Part shown: in pieces, positions 47,212 to 56,546 of the stretch
Layout: every line of letters begins with the position of its first letter
How positions within the stretch are numbered: position 1 is the first letter of the stretch
Assembly: GCF_008642335.1 (NCBI RefSeq)
Contig: NZ_CP029191.1
Span: 6,448,001 to 6,512,000, forward strand
Length of the DNA stretch: 64,000 nucleotides
Direction of reading: 5' to 3'
Source: Streptomyces venezuelae
GTDB taxonomy: Bacteria; Actinomycetota; Actinomycetes; Streptomycetales; Streptomycetaceae
Made by a program: the position numbers and the translations under genes
The notes under the pieces: model-generated
The model's database searches: none
The model's input: only the letters and a program-made list of their open reading frames with translations
Told to the model about the DNA's origin: nothing

Positions 47212-48888
47212 TCAGCTCATGCGCAGCGCGAGGAAGAAATCGAGCTTGTCCTCCAGGCGCGACAGGTCACGACCCGTCAACTGCTCGATACGGCCCACCC
47301 GGTAGCGCAGCGTGTTGACGTGGAGGTGCAGCCGCGCCGCGCAGCGCGTCCACGAGCCGTCGCTGTCGAGGAACGCCTCCAGGGTCGGGATGAGCTCCGC
47401 GCGGTGGCGCTGGTCGTACTCGCGCAGCGGGTCGAGGAGCCGCGCCGTGAACGCCCGGCGCACGTCGTCCGGCACGAACGGCAGCAGCAGCACGTGCGAG
47501 GCCAGCTCCTGGTGCCCGGCCGCGCAGACCCGCCCCGGGCGCGCCGCGGCGACCCGGCGGGCGTGCCGCGCCTCCTCCAGGGCGCCGCGCAGCCCCTCCG
47601 CCGAGTGAACGGACGCGCTGACGCCGAGCGTGAGGCGGCCGTCGCCGTCCAGGCCCGCCGCCAGCGGGTCGTGCACGGAGGCGAGGAGCGCGTCGGCGAG
47701 CAGGCCCGTCTCCGGGCCCTCGTGCTCGCCGGGGACCGCGGGCAGCGGCACGAGGGCGATCGCCTCGTCGCCGGTGTGGGCGACGGCGATCCGGTCGGAC
47801 GGCTCGGGGCCCGACGCCGTCGGGTCGACGAGGATCTCCTCCAGGAGCGACTGGGCGACGGGACCGCCGTCGATCTCCCCGCCCTCCCACTCCACGCGCG
47901 CGACCACGACCTGCCAGTGCGGAGCCGTGCCGAGACCGGGCAGCAGCACCGGGGCGGCGACGCGCAGCCGGGCCGCGATCTCGGCGGGGGCGGCGCCGGT
48001 CTGCACCAGCTCCAGGACCTCCTGGGCCAGGCGGCGGCGCACCGTGCGGGCCGCGTCGCGCCGGTCGCGCTCCACCGCGATCAGCTGGGTCACGCCCTGG
48101 AGCAGGTCGAGCCGCTCCTCGGGCCAGTCGCCCGCGTCGGCCTCGACCGCGAGGACCCAGTCGGAGAGGACGGACTCGCGCACGTCGCGCGAGGCGCCGG
48201 CCGCTCCGCGCCCACTGGTCCGAATGGGGAACAGCGAGTACGTGACGGAGTCGACCGTCACGCGGTGCGGGCCGCGCCGCCCCGTCCTGACGGCCGCGAG
48301 GTGCTCCCCGGCGAGGCGGGCGCACAGCGGCGCGGGCAGGGCGTTTCCGGCCGCGGCCGATCCGGCGATCACGCGTCCCGCGGGGGACAGGACCCAGGCC
48401 CGCAGGTCCAGGTCGGTGCCGAGCAGGTCGAGGACGACGTCGGGGCCGCCGCCCGCGGGGCCCGAGGTCATCAGGCGGCGGTGCCGGTCGACGACGGCGG
48501 CCAGGTCCCCTGCGCGCTCGCCGGACACCTGGCGCACGACGTGTTCGGTGATCGTCGCGAAGGCCACGGACTCGTTGACCGCGAAGAGCGGAAGGCGGTG
48601 CCGGGCGCAGGCCTGCACGATGTCGTCGGGGATGTCGCCCAGCTCGGCCTCGCCGGCCGCCAGGGCGGCGACACCGGCGCTCGCGAGGATCCGTACGAAG
48701 GGCTCCGTGTCCGAGGCGTCGCGACGCCAGGCGAGGCCGGTGAGGACCAGCTCGCCGCCCGCCAGGTACCGGCTGGGGTCCCGCAGGTCCGTGGTCATCA
48801 CACCGCGCACGGTGCGGTCCAGCTCGTCCTCACCGCCGAGCAGCCGCAGGCCCAGCGCGTCGGTGTCAAGGAGTGCGCGCAGCCGCAT
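47212..48888 (-). CDS. pucR: PucR-family transcriptional regulator of purine catabolism
   Basis: A 558-residue regulator. The N-terminal PucR purine-catabolism domain (LDRTVRGVMTTDLRDPSRYLAGGELVLTG) spans about 1-125, the middle is a GGDEF-like/CdaR domain, and the C-terminal helix-turn-helix is LHLHVNTLRYRVGRIEQLTG near 515-535. It is divergent from the xanthine dehydrogenase genes, which strongly suggests control of purine degradation in response to purine metabolites. The start is the ATG at 48888. A strong terminator follows. Confidence 0.9.
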   Translation of the reverse strand: MRLRALLDTDALGLRLLGGEDELDRTVRGVMTTDLRDPSRYLAGGELVLTGLAWRRDASDTEPFVRILASAGVAALAAGEAELGDIPDDIVQACARHRLPLFAVNESVAFATITEHVVRQVSGERAGDLAAVVDRHRRLMTSGPAGGGPDVVLDLLGTDLDLRAWVLSPAGRVIAGSAAAGNALPAPLCARLAGEHLAAVRTGRRGPHRVTVDSVTYSLFPIRTSGRGAAGASRDVRESVLSDWVLAVEADAGDWPEERLDLLQGVTQLIAVERDRRDAARTVRRRLAQEVLELVQTGAAPAEIAARLRVAAPVLLPGLGTAPHWQVVVARVEWEGGEIDGGPVAQSLLEEILVDPTASGPEPSDRIAVAHTGDEAIALVPLPAVPGEHEGPETGLLADALLASVHDPLAAGLDGDGRLTLGVSASVHSAEGLRGALEEARHARRVAAARPGRVCAAGHQELASHVLLLPFVPDDVRRAFTARLLDPLREYDQRHRAELIPTLEAFLDSDGSWTRCAARLHLHVNTLRYRVGRIEQLTGRDLSRLEDKLDFFLALRMS

Positions 48889-49229
48889 GGTGTCGTCGCC
48901 GCCGATCTGTCTCGAATGGTGTGTACAAACATGTGCGCTCTGTAGCGCCGGGGCCCCGCGCCTCCGTGAGTCCGGGGTTTCCGGGGGGAACCCGCGAGGT
49001 TACTGGGGCCCGTTCTTCATACGAATCTACAAGACGCGCGCCTTGGCCAGCCAACTCCTTCATGGTTTCGGTGACTGACCCCACCGGACGGGCGAGCGGT
49101 GTACTTGGCCCACTCCGCGTTAACAGCACATGAACGAGCAGTCGAGGGACCAACGGCCCGAGTGGCCGGAACGGAATGCTCCCGTCCCTCGAAGCGAAAG
49201 ACCCTCGATACGAACAAGAAGAGAGCCTC
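48889..49229. promoter_or_regulatory. divergent control region between pucR and the xanthine dehydrogenase operon
   Basis: No gene is seen in these 341 bases. TGTGTACAAACATGTGC (48919-48935) is near-palindromic and close to the pucR start. GGGTT and AACCC (48974, 48987) flank a G-rich loop. Nothing matches a promoter consensus strongly on either strand. Confidence 0.35.
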
Positions 49230-50120
49230 ATGGACTTCCTTCGCCCCGCCAGCTGGGAGGAGGCGCTCGCCGCCAAGGCCGAGCACCCCACGGCTGTGCC
49301 GATTGCGGGTGGCACCGACGTGATGGTCGAGATCAACTTCGACCACCGCCGTCCCGAGTACCTGCTTGACCTCAACCGCATCGGCGACCTGCGCGAGTGG
49401 GAGGTGGGCGAGGAGACCGTCCGGCTCGGTGCCTCCGTCCCGTACACCCAGATCATGGAGGAGCTCCGCACGGAGCTGCCCGGTCTGGCGCTCGCCTCGC
49501 ACACGGTCGCCTCCCCGCAGATCCGCAACCGCGGCGGCGTCGGCGGCAACCTGGGCACGGCCTCCCCGGCCGGCGACGCCCACCCGGCCCTGCTGGCCGC
49601 CGACTGCGAGGTCGAGGTGGAGTCTGTGCGGGGCTCCCGCCTCATCCCGATCGACGAGTTCTACACCGGTGTGAAGCGCAACGCCCTCGCCCCGGACGAG
49701 CTCATCAAGTCCGTCCACATCAAGAAGGCGGAAGGACCGCAGCAGTACTCGAAGGTCGGCACGCGCAACGCGATGGTCATCGCCGTGTGCGCCTTCGGCA
49801 TCGCGCTGCACCCCGAGACCCGGACCGTGCGGACCGGCATCGGCTCCGCCGCCCCCACGCCCATCCGGGCGAAGGCGGCCGAGGAGTTCCTGAACGCGGC
49901 GCTCGAAGAGGGCGGCTTCTGGGACAGCAAGAAGATCATCACCCCCTCGATCGCCAAGCAGTTCGCGGAGCTCGCCTCCGGAGCCGCCAACCCGATCGAC
50001 GACGTGCGCGGAACGGCGAACTACCGCCGGCACGCCGTCGGGATCATGGCCCGCCGCACGCTCGGCTGGACCTGGGAGTCGTACCGCGGCGAGGGCCGCA
50101 GCACTGAGGGAGTCGCATGA
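49230..50120 (+). CDS. xanthine dehydrogenase FAD-binding subunit
   Basis: A 296-residue FAD subunit of a molybdenum hydroxylase. The segments AVPIAGGTDVMVEI, SPQIRNRGGVGGNLGTASPAGDAHP (the double-glycine FAD loops) and the C-terminal CO-dehydrogenase-flavoprotein domain are characteristic. It passes electrons from the iron-sulfur subunit to NAD. The ATG at 49230 follows AAGAGAG. It overlaps the next gene by four bases (ATGA), so the three subunit genes are coupled. Confidence 0.94.
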   Translation: MDFLRPASWEEALAAKAEHPTAVPIAGGTDVMVEINFDHRRPEYLLDLNRIGDLREWEVGEETVRLGASVPYTQIMEELRTELPGLALASHTVASPQIRNRGGVGGNLGTASPAGDAHPALLAADCEVEVESVRGSRLIPIDEFYTGVKRNALAPDELIKSVHIKKAEGPQQYSKVGTRNAMVIAVCAFGIALHPETRTVRTGIGSAAPTPIRAKAAEEFLNAALEEGGFWDSKKIITPSIAKQFAELASGAANPIDDVRGTANYRRHAVGIMARRTLGWTWESYRGEGRSTEGVA

Positions 50121-50725
50121 TGCGCGTGAACTTCACGGTCAACGGCCGCAAGCAGGAAGCCGACGACGTGTGGGAGGGCGAGTCCCTCCTGTACGTGCTG
50201 CGTGAGCGCATGGGGCTCCCGGGCTCCAAGAACGCCTGCGAGCAGGGCGAGTGCGGCTCCTGCACCGTCCGTCTCGACGGCGTGCCGGTCTGTGCGTGTC
50301 TCGTCGCGGCCGGACAGGTGGAGGGCCGCGAGGTCACCACCGTCGAGGGCCTCGCCGACTACGCCAAGCACCGCCAGGACGCCCACCCGGGCGGCGGCTG
50401 CGCCTCCGGCGCCTGCGGCACGTCCCTGCAGGACGCCCAGCAGTGGAAGGCTCATTCTGCCGGCGGGGCCACTGACTCCCAGACCGGCGAGGGCACCGAA
50501 CTCTCCCCGATCCAGCAGGCGTTCATCGACGCGGGCGCCGTCCAGTGCGGCTTCTGCACCCCCGGTCTGCTCGTCGCCGCCGACGAGCTCCTGGAGCGCA
50601 ACGACACCCCGTCGGACGCGGACATCCGCGAGGCGCTCTCGGGCAACCTGTGCCGCTGCACCGGTTACGAGAAGATCCTCGACGCGGTCCGCCTCGCGGC
50701 GGCCCGCCAGGGAGAGGTGGTCTGA
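50117..50725 (+). CDS. xanthine dehydrogenase [2Fe-2S] subunit with cysteine-containing insertion
   Basis: A 202-residue iron-sulfur subunit. The plant-type cluster ligands are Cys41, Cys46, Cys49 and Cys61, and the second cluster ligands are Cys144, Cys147, Cys179 and Cys181. Usual subunits are about 160 residues; here about 45 extra residues (84-128) lie between the two domains and contain CASGAC (Cys95, Cys100), a possible additional metal or disulfide site. It is encoded between the FAD and molybdopterin subunits. Confidence 0.94.
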   Translation: MMRVNFTVNGRKQEADDVWEGESLLYVLRERMGLPGSKNACEQGECGSCTVRLDGVPVCACLVAAGQVEGREVTTVEGLADYAKHRQDAHPGGGCASGACGTSLQDAQQWKAHSAGGATDSQTGEGTELSPIQQAFIDAGAVQCGFCTPGLLVAADELLERNDTPSDADIREALSGNLCRCTGYEKILDAVRLAAARQGEVV

Positions 50726-50727
50726 TC

Positions 50728-53112
50728 ATGGCCGGCACCACCACAGGTATCCCCGCCAACGTCACCCAGGGTTCGCAGACGAAGGGCGGCGTCGGCGAGT
50801 CGATGCTCCGCCCCGACGGCACTCTGAAGGTCACCGGCGAGTTCGCGTACTCCTCGGACATGTGGCACGAGGAGATGCTCTGGGGCCAGGTCCTGCGCTC
50901 CACCGTCGCCCACGCCGAGATCGTGTCCATCGACACCTCCGAGGCCCTCGCCCTCTCCGGCGTCTACGCCGTCCTGACCGCCGACGACCTGCCGGCGGCG
51001 AAGAACTACGGCATGGAGTACCAGGACACCCCCGTCCTCGCGTACGGCAAGGTCCGCCACCACGGCGAGCCGGTGGCCCTCGTGGCCGCCGACCACCCGG
51101 AGACCGCGCGCCGCGCCGCCGCCAAGATCAAGGTCGAGTACAGGGAGCTGCCGGTCATCACGGACGAGGCGTCCGCGACCGCTCCCGACGCGATCCTGGT
51201 GCACGAGAACCGCGGCGACCACCACGCCGGGCACGTCCCGCACCCGAACATCGTGCACCGCCAGCCGATCATCCGCGGCAACGCCGACGAGGCCGCCAAG
51301 AAGGCCGACGTGATCGTCAAGGGCGAGTACACGTTCGGCATGCAGGACCAGGCCTTCCTCGGCCCGGAGTCCGGCCTCGCCGTGCCCTCCGAGGACGGCG
51401 GCGTCGACCTGTACGTGGCCACCCAGTGGCTGCACTCGGACCTCAAGCAGATCGCGCCCTGCCTCGGCCTGCCCGAGGAGAAGGTCCGCATGACGATGGC
51501 GGGCATCGGCGGCGCGTTCGGCGGCCGCGAGGACATCTCGATGCAGATCCTCGCCTCGGTCCTCGCCCTGCGCACCTCCAAGCCCGTCAAGATGGTCTAC
51601 AACCGGTACGAGTCGTTCTTCGGCCACGTCCACCGGCACCCGGCGAAGCTCTACTACGAGCACGGCGCCACCAAGGACGGCAAGCTCACGCACATGAAGT
51701 GCAAGATCGTCCTGGACGGCGGCGCGTACATGTCCTCGACCCCCTCGGTCGTCGGCAACGCCTCGTCCCTCTCGGTCGGCCCGTACGTCGTCGACGACGT
51801 GGAGATCGAGGCGATCGGCCTCTACACCAACAACCCGCCCTGCGGCGCCATGCGCGGCTTCGGCGCGGTCCAGGCGTGCTTCGCCTACGAGGCCCAGATG
51901 GACAAGGTCGCCGCCAAGCTGGGCATGGACCCGGTGGCGTTCCGGCAGAAGAACGCGATGGAGCAGGGCACGATCATGCCGACCGGGCAGCCGGTCGACT
52001 CGCCCGCCCCCGTCGCCGAGCTGCTGCGCCGCGTCAAGGCCCGACCGCTGCCGCCCGTGCGCCAGTGGGAGTCCAGCGAGGGCGCCGACGTCCGCGCGCT
52101 GCCCGGCGGTCTGTCCAACACCACGCACGGCGAGGGCGTCGTCCGCGGTGTCGGCTACGCGGTCGGCATCAAGAACGTCGGCTTCTCCGAGGGCTTCGAC
52201 GACTACTCGACCGCGAAGATCCGCATCGAGGTCATCAACGGCGAGGCCGTGGCCACCGTCCACACCGCCGCGGCCGAGGTCGGCCAGGGCGGCGTGACCA
52301 TCCACGCGCAGATCGCCCGTACCGAGCTCGGTGTCCAGCAGGTCACCATCGCCCCCGCCGACACCCAGGTGGGCTCGGCAGGTTCGACCTCCGCGGGCCG
52401 CCAGACGTATATGACCGGCGGCGCCATCAAGAACTCCTGCGAGATCGTCCGCGAGAAGGTCCTGGAGATCGGCCGGCGCAAGTTCGGCTCGTACCACCCG
52501 GCGTGGGCCAACGCCGAGCTCCTCCTGGAGGGCGGCAAGGTCGTCACCGACGGCGGCGAGGTCCTCACCACCCTCGTGGAGGTCCTTGAGGACGAGGCCG
52601 TGGAGGTGGAGGAGGAGTTCAGGCACCGCCCCACCGAGGCCTTCGACCTGCGCACGGGACAGGGCAACGGCCACGTCCAGTACGCCTTCGCCGCGCACCG
52701 CGCGGTGGTCGAGGTCGACACCGAGCTCGGCCTCGTCAAGGTGATCGAGCTGGCCTGCGCCCAGGACGTCGGCAAGGCGGTCAACCCGCTCTCCGTCATC
52801 GGGCAGATCCAGGGCGGCACCACCCAGGGCCTCGGCGTCGCGGTGATGGAAGAGATCATCGTCGACCCGAAGACCGCGAAGGTGCGCAACCCCTCCTTCA
52901 CGGACTACCTGCTCCCGACCATCCTCGACACGCCGACCATCCCGGTCGACTACCTCGAACTGGCCGACCCGAACGCGCCGTACGGCGTGCGCGGCATCGG
53001 CGAGGCACCGACCCTGTCGTCCACCCCGGCGGTCCTCGCGGCCATCAGGAACGCGACGGGTCTCGAGCTCAACAAGACGCCGGTACGTCCCGAACACCTC
53101 ACCGGCACGTGA
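50728..53112 (+). CDS. xanthine dehydrogenase molybdenum-binding subunit
   Basis: A 794-residue catalytic subunit that hydroxylates hypoxanthine and xanthine to urate. It has KVTGEFAYSSDM (substrate-binding domain), QDQAFLGPESGLAVP, GIGGAFGGREDI (molybdopterin contact), PCGAMRGFGAVQ and the C-terminal GIGEAPTLSSTPAVLAAIRNATG with the catalytic Glu. The ATG at 50728 has GGGAGAGG upstream. Three hairpins follow its stop, so the xdh operon probably ends here. With PucR, the permease and XdhC it completes a purine salvage/catabolism block. Confidence 0.95.
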   Translation: MAGTTTGIPANVTQGSQTKGGVGESMLRPDGTLKVTGEFAYSSDMWHEEMLWGQVLRSTVAHAEIVSIDTSEALALSGVYAVLTADDLPAAKNYGMEYQDTPVLAYGKVRHHGEPVALVAADHPETARRAAAKIKVEYRELPVITDEASATAPDAILVHENRGDHHAGHVPHPNIVHRQPIIRGNADEAAKKADVIVKGEYTFGMQDQAFLGPESGLAVPSEDGGVDLYVATQWLHSDLKQIAPCLGLPEEKVRMTMAGIGGAFGGREDISMQILASVLALRTSKPVKMVYNRYESFFGHVHRHPAKLYYEHGATKDGKLTHMKCKIVLDGGAYMSSTPSVVGNASSLSVGPYVVDDVEIEAIGLYTNNPPCGAMRGFGAVQACFAYEAQMDKVAAKLGMDPVAFRQKNAMEQGTIMPTGQPVDSPAPVAELLRRVKARPLPPVRQWESSEGADVRALPGGLSNTTHGEGVVRGVGYAVGIKNVGFSEGFDDYSTAKIRIEVINGEAVATVHTAAAEVGQGGVTIHAQIARTELGVQQVTIAPADTQVGSAGSTSAGRQTYMTGGAIKNSCEIVREKVLEIGRRKFGSYHPAWANAELLLEGGKVVTDGGEVLTTLVEVLEDEAVEVEEEFRHRPTEAFDLRTGQGNGHVQYAFAAHRAVVEVDTELGLVKVIELACAQDVGKAVNPLSVIGQIQGGTTQGLGVAVMEEIIVDPKTAKVRNPSFTDYLLPTILDTPTIPVDYLELADPNAPYGVRGIGEAPTLSSTPAVLAAIRNATGLELNKTPVRPEHLTGT

Positions 53113-53167
53113 TCCCTCACTGAGGGAGGGTCCCCCGCTCGGGGACCGGATCCCCCGCTCGGGGATC
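53113..53167 (+). terminator. three consecutive hairpins after the xanthine dehydrogenase operon
   Basis: TCCCTC-ACT-GAGGGA (53113-53127), GGTCCCC-CGCTC-GGGGACC (53129-53147) and GATCCCC-CGCTC-GGGGATC (53149-53167) follow in tandem. The last two share CCCCCGCTCGGGGA and look like a duplicated terminator. Confidence 0.75.
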
Positions 53168-53363
53168 AGCAAGGTTCTCCGGGCGGTGCGCGGCTGCCAG
53201 GAACGTCACACTTCCGCCACCCGCACCGCCCGGAGCTCAACTCCCCGCTTCCTTCGAGGGAGATGTCGTTCGTCTCGGGCCGTCCCCCGGGTCGTGCAGC
53301 CAATGCACCATCCCAAATCCCGCGACTCCGCGGGTGCCCCTGTGAACCTTGGGAGTAGGCACC
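53168..53363 (+). promoter_or_regulatory. highly structured leader of the purine permease gene
   Basis: A 14-bp perfect stem (CTCCGGGCGGTGCG 53177-53190 with 53222-53235) is followed by GTGCA-GCCAA-TGCAC (53294-53308), and a hairpin CCCGCG-ACTC-CGCGGG (53319-53334) enclosed by TCCCAA (53311-53316) and TTGGGA (53349-53354). That last pairing covers the Shine-Dalgarno GGGAG (53351-53355). No gene is present. The arrangement resembles a translational switch. Confidence 0.5.
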
Positions 53364-54821
53364 ATGACCCAGTCGTCAGTGGAGCCCAAGACCACCGCAG
53401 AGGACGCGGGCCCCGGCTCGCGCGTCCCGGCCGGCAGGTCTTGGCTCGATCGGTACTTTCACATATCCCGGCGGGGATCCACGGTCGCGCGCGAGGTGCG
53501 CGGCGGTATCACCACCTTCATGGCGATGGCGTACATCGTCCTGCTCAACCCGCTGATCCTGTCCGGCAAGGACGCGGCGGGGGACACCATGGGCCAGAAG
53601 GCCCTGATCACGGCGACGGCGCTCGCCGCGGCGGTCACCACGCTCCTCATGGGCTTCGTCGGCAAGGTGCCGCTGGCCCTGGCCGCCGGACTCTCCGTGT
53701 CCGGTGTGATCTCCTCGCAGGTCGCGCCCGAGATGACCTGGCCGCAGGCCATGGGCATGTGCGTGATGTACGGCGTGGTGATCATGCTTCTGGTGGTCAC
53801 CGGGCTCCGCGAGATGATCATGAACGCGATCCCGCTCGCCCTCAAGCACGGCATCACCATGGGCATCGGCCTGTTCATCGCCATCATCGGCCTGGTCAAG
53901 GGCGGCTTCGTGCACCCCGGCAAGGCCACCCCGCTCTCGCTCGGCCCCGCCGGTGAACTCTCCGGCTGGCCCGTGCTGCTCTTCGCGGGCACCCTGCTCC
54001 TCATCTTCATGCTCCAGGCGCGCAACACCCCCGGCGCGATCCTGATCGGCATCGTCACCGGCACCGTGATCGCCGTCGTGCTCAACGCGCTCGACGTGAT
54101 CGACCCCAAGCAGTGGGCGAACGGCGCCCCCGAACTCCACGGCAGCGCGATCTCGTCGCCCGACTTCTCGCTCATCGGCGAGGTCGAGTTCGGCGGCTGG
54201 GGCGAGGTCGGCGCGATGACGGTCGGCATGATCGTCTTCACCCTGGTGCTCGCCGGGTTCTTCGACGCCATGGCCACCATCATCGGCGTCGGCACCGAGG
54301 CCAACCTCGCCGACGACAAGGGCCGCATGCCGGGCCTGTCCAAGGCGCTGTTCATCGACGGCGCGGGCGGTGCCATCGGCGGCGTGGCGGGCGGCTCCGG
54401 CCAGACCGTCTTCGTCGAGTCCGCCACCGGAGTCGGCGAGGGCGCCCGCACGGGCCTCGCCTCCGTCGTCACCGGCCTGTTCTTCGCGGCCTGCCTCTTC
54501 TTCACGCCGCTCACCGCGATCGTGCCGCAGGAGGTCGCCTCCGCCGCGCTCGTCGTCATCGGAGCGATGATGATGATGAACGCCCGGCACGTCGACTGGG
54601 CCGACCGCGCCACCGCCATCCCGGTCTTCCTGACCGTGGTGCTCATGCCCTTCACGTACACCATCACCACCGGTGTCGCGGCGGGCGTCATCTCCTGGGT
54701 CGCCATCAAGATCGCGCAGGGCAAGGCGCGCGAGATCGGCGCCTTCATGTGGGGGCTGACGGTGATCTTCATCGTCTACTTCGCCCTCAACCCCATCGAA
54801 GGATGGCTGGGCGTCCACTGA
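53364..54821 (+). CDS. NCS2 family purine permease, AzgA-type
   Basis: A 485-residue transporter with about 13 hydrophobic segments. REVRGGITTFMAMAYIVLLNP, GLSVSGVISSQVAPEMTWPQAMG and FFDAMATIIGVGTEANL are signatures of AzgA-type adenine/guanine/hypoxanthine/xanthine carriers. It would bring in substrates for the adjacent dehydrogenase. The ATG at 53364 has GGGAG 8 bases upstream, within a predicted pairing. It is followed by xdhC 52 bases later. Confidence 0.92.
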   Translation: MTQSSVEPKTTAEDAGPGSRVPAGRSWLDRYFHISRRGSTVAREVRGGITTFMAMAYIVLLNPLILSGKDAAGDTMGQKALITATALAAAVTTLLMGFVGKVPLALAAGLSVSGVISSQVAPEMTWPQAMGMCVMYGVVIMLLVVTGLREMIMNAIPLALKHGITMGIGLFIAIIGLVKGGFVHPGKATPLSLGPAGELSGWPVLLFAGTLLLIFMLQARNTPGAILIGIVTGTVIAVVLNALDVIDPKQWANGAPELHGSAISSPDFSLIGEVEFGGWGEVGAMTVGMIVFTLVLAGFFDAMATIIGVGTEANLADDKGRMPGLSKALFIDGAGGAIGGVAGGSGQTVFVESATGVGEGARTGLASVVTGLFFAACLFFTPLTAIVPQEVASAALVVIGAMMMMNARHVDWADRATAIPVFLTVVLMPFTYTITTGVAAGVISWVAIKIAQGKAREIGAFMWGLTVIFIVYFALNPIEGWLGVH

Positions 54822-54873
54822 GGCGCTGAGCCCTCCGCACACCCGTAGCCCCGAAAGCCCCGAGGAGGCCGAC

Positions 54874-56034
54874 ATGCTGGACATCGCCGACGAGCTGAAC
54901 CGGTGGGTCGAGCAGGGACGTGACTTCGCCGTCGCCACCGTGGTGGCGGTCGGCGGGAGCGCGCCCCGGCAGCCCGGCGCCGCGCTCGCCGTCGACAGCG
55001 AGGGCACGGCGATCGGCTCGGTCTCCGGCGGTTGTGTGGAGGGTGCTGTCTACGAACTGTGCCGGCAGTCCCTGGAGGACGGCGAGACCGTCCTCGAACG
55101 GTTCGGCTACAGCGACGACGACGCCTTCGCGGTGGGTCTGACCTGCGGCGGCATCATCGACATCCTCGTGACCCCGGTCCGCGCCGACTCCGTGTCCAGG
55201 CCGGTGTTCGCTGCCGCCCTGGCCGCGGCCTCCGCGGGGGAGGCGGCCGCCGTCGCCCGGGTCACGTCCGGGCCCGCCGAGCTCCTCGGCCGCGCTCTTC
55301 TCGTCCGTACGACGGACGGGGCAGGCGCGTACGAGGGCGGCCTCGGCGGCCACCCCGAGCTGGACCGCACGGTGGCGGGGGAGGCCCGCGCCCTGCTCGA
55401 CGCCGGGCGCACCGCGACCGTGGAGATCGGCGCGGACGGCTCGCGGTGCGGTCAGCCGCTGGTGGTCCTCGTCGAGTCCAGCGTCCCGCCGCCCCGCATG
55501 ATCGTGTTCGGCTCCATCGACTTCGCGTCCGCGCTGGTCCGCATGGGCAAGTTCCTCGGCTACCACGTCACCGTGTGCGACGCCCGGCCCGTCTTCGCCA
55601 CCCCCACCCGCTTCCCCGACGCCGACGAGATCGTCGTCGAGTGGCCGCACCGCTACCTGGAGGGCACGGAGGTCGACGGCCGCACCGTGCTCTGCGTCCT
55701 CACCCACGACGCCAAGTTCGACGTGCCGCTCCTGGAGCTGGCCCTGCGCCTGCCCGTCGCCTACGTAGGGGCGATGGGCTCGCGCCGTACGCACGAGGAC
55801 CGCAACGAGCGGCTTCGCGAGGTCGGGGTCACCGAGCTCGAGCTCGCGCGCCTGCGCTCGCCCATCGGCCTCGACCTGGGGGCCCGTACGCCCGAGGAGA
55901 CCGCCGTGTCCATCGCGGCGGAGATCGTCGCCGCCCGCAGGGGCGGCAGCGGGGTCTCCCTCACCGGGGCGCACACCCCCATCCACCACGACGGCTCACG
56001 CGAGCTGTCCGGGCGTATCGGCTCGGTCGCCTGA
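54874..56034 (+). CDS. xdhC: XdhC family molybdopterin-cofactor sulfuration/insertion protein
   Basis: A 386-residue protein that binds molybdenum cofactor and helps insert the sulfurated form into xanthine dehydrogenase. The N-terminal XdhC/CoxI domain includes VVAVGGSAPRQPGAALAV and GSVSGGCVEGAVYE. The C-terminal Rossmann-like domain contains MIVFGSIDFASALVR and VAYVGAMGSRRT. A strong GAGGAGG precedes the ATG at 54874. Its place after the permease ties it to the xdh operon. Confidence 0.93.
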   Translation: MLDIADELNRWVEQGRDFAVATVVAVGGSAPRQPGAALAVDSEGTAIGSVSGGCVEGAVYELCRQSLEDGETVLERFGYSDDDAFAVGLTCGGIIDILVTPVRADSVSRPVFAAALAAASAGEAAAVARVTSGPAELLGRALLVRTTDGAGAYEGGLGGHPELDRTVAGEARALLDAGRTATVEIGADGSRCGQPLVVLVESSVPPPRMIVFGSIDFASALVRMGKFLGYHVTVCDARPVFATPTRFPDADEIVVEWPHRYLEGTEVDGRTVLCVLTHDAKFDVPLLELALRLPVAYVGAMGSRRTHEDRNERLREVGVTELELARLRSPIGLDLGARTPEETAVSIAAEIVAARRGGSGVSLTGAHTPIHHDGSRELSGRIGSVA

Positions 56035-56053
56035 GGGCCCTACGGCACCGGAC

Positions 56054-56503
56054 TCATGCCGGACCGGCCGCGAGGAGCCGGTCCGCGGCCTGCCCGAACA
56101 TCCGCCGCGCCACGGCCGACAGCGCCCCGTCGCAGAGCGCGGGCAGCCCCCGTACGCGCAGATCCTCGCGCCACACCATGGTGGAACCCGCGCCCGCGGT
56201 GGCCGGATAGACCTCGATCTCCGCCCAGCCCGTCACGAACGAGCCGCGCTTCTCCAGGCGGCACCGCCCCGGCGCGGCACCCTCCGGCGGACGCCACTCG
56301 ACGACCTCCATCACGTCGTCGAAGCCGACGGGGCCCAGCGCGCTGCGCGCCACGAAGACCGTGCCCACGTGGGTGGGCGGGGGAGTGCCGACGGTGATGC
56401 GGGTGAGCGGGACGACGTCGCCGTGCCGCTCCCACGCGGTGAGCCTGCGCCACGCCTCGGCGGCGGGCAGGGCAGTGTCGCGGGTGATCTGGAAGTTGGC
56501 CAC
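56054..56503 (-). CDS. SRPBCC (polyketide cyclase/START-like) family protein
   Basis: A 149-residue protein with the helix-grip fold pattern: FQITRDTALPAAEAWRRLTAWERHGDVVPLTRI at the start and a C-terminal helix AVARRMFGQAADRLLAA. Such proteins bind hydrophobic ligands; no ligand is indicated. It begins at a GTG (56503) and is convergent with xdhC. It may share a transcript with the deacetylase gene 43 bases upstream on the same strand. Confidence 0.8.
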   Translation of the reverse strand: MANFQITRDTALPAAEAWRRLTAWERHGDVVPLTRITVGTPPPTHVGTVFVARSALGPVGFDDVMEVVEWRPPEGAAPGRCRLEKRGSFVTGWAEIEVYPATAGAGSTMVWREDLRVRGLPALCDGALSAVARRMFGQAADRLLAAGPA

Positions 56504-56546
56504 GCCTTCGAGCCTGCCAGAGGAACCCGCGACCGGCGGTATATGA

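Noticed and set aside
53113..53167. tRNA-like or riboswitch core in the triple hairpin
   Set aside because: No cloverleaf, T-loop or known riboswitch consensus; simple duplicated stem-loops fit a terminator better.
50665..53172. 835-codon minus-strand open frame
   Set aside because: Antisense shadow of the xanthine dehydrogenase molybdenum subunit, without recognisable domains.
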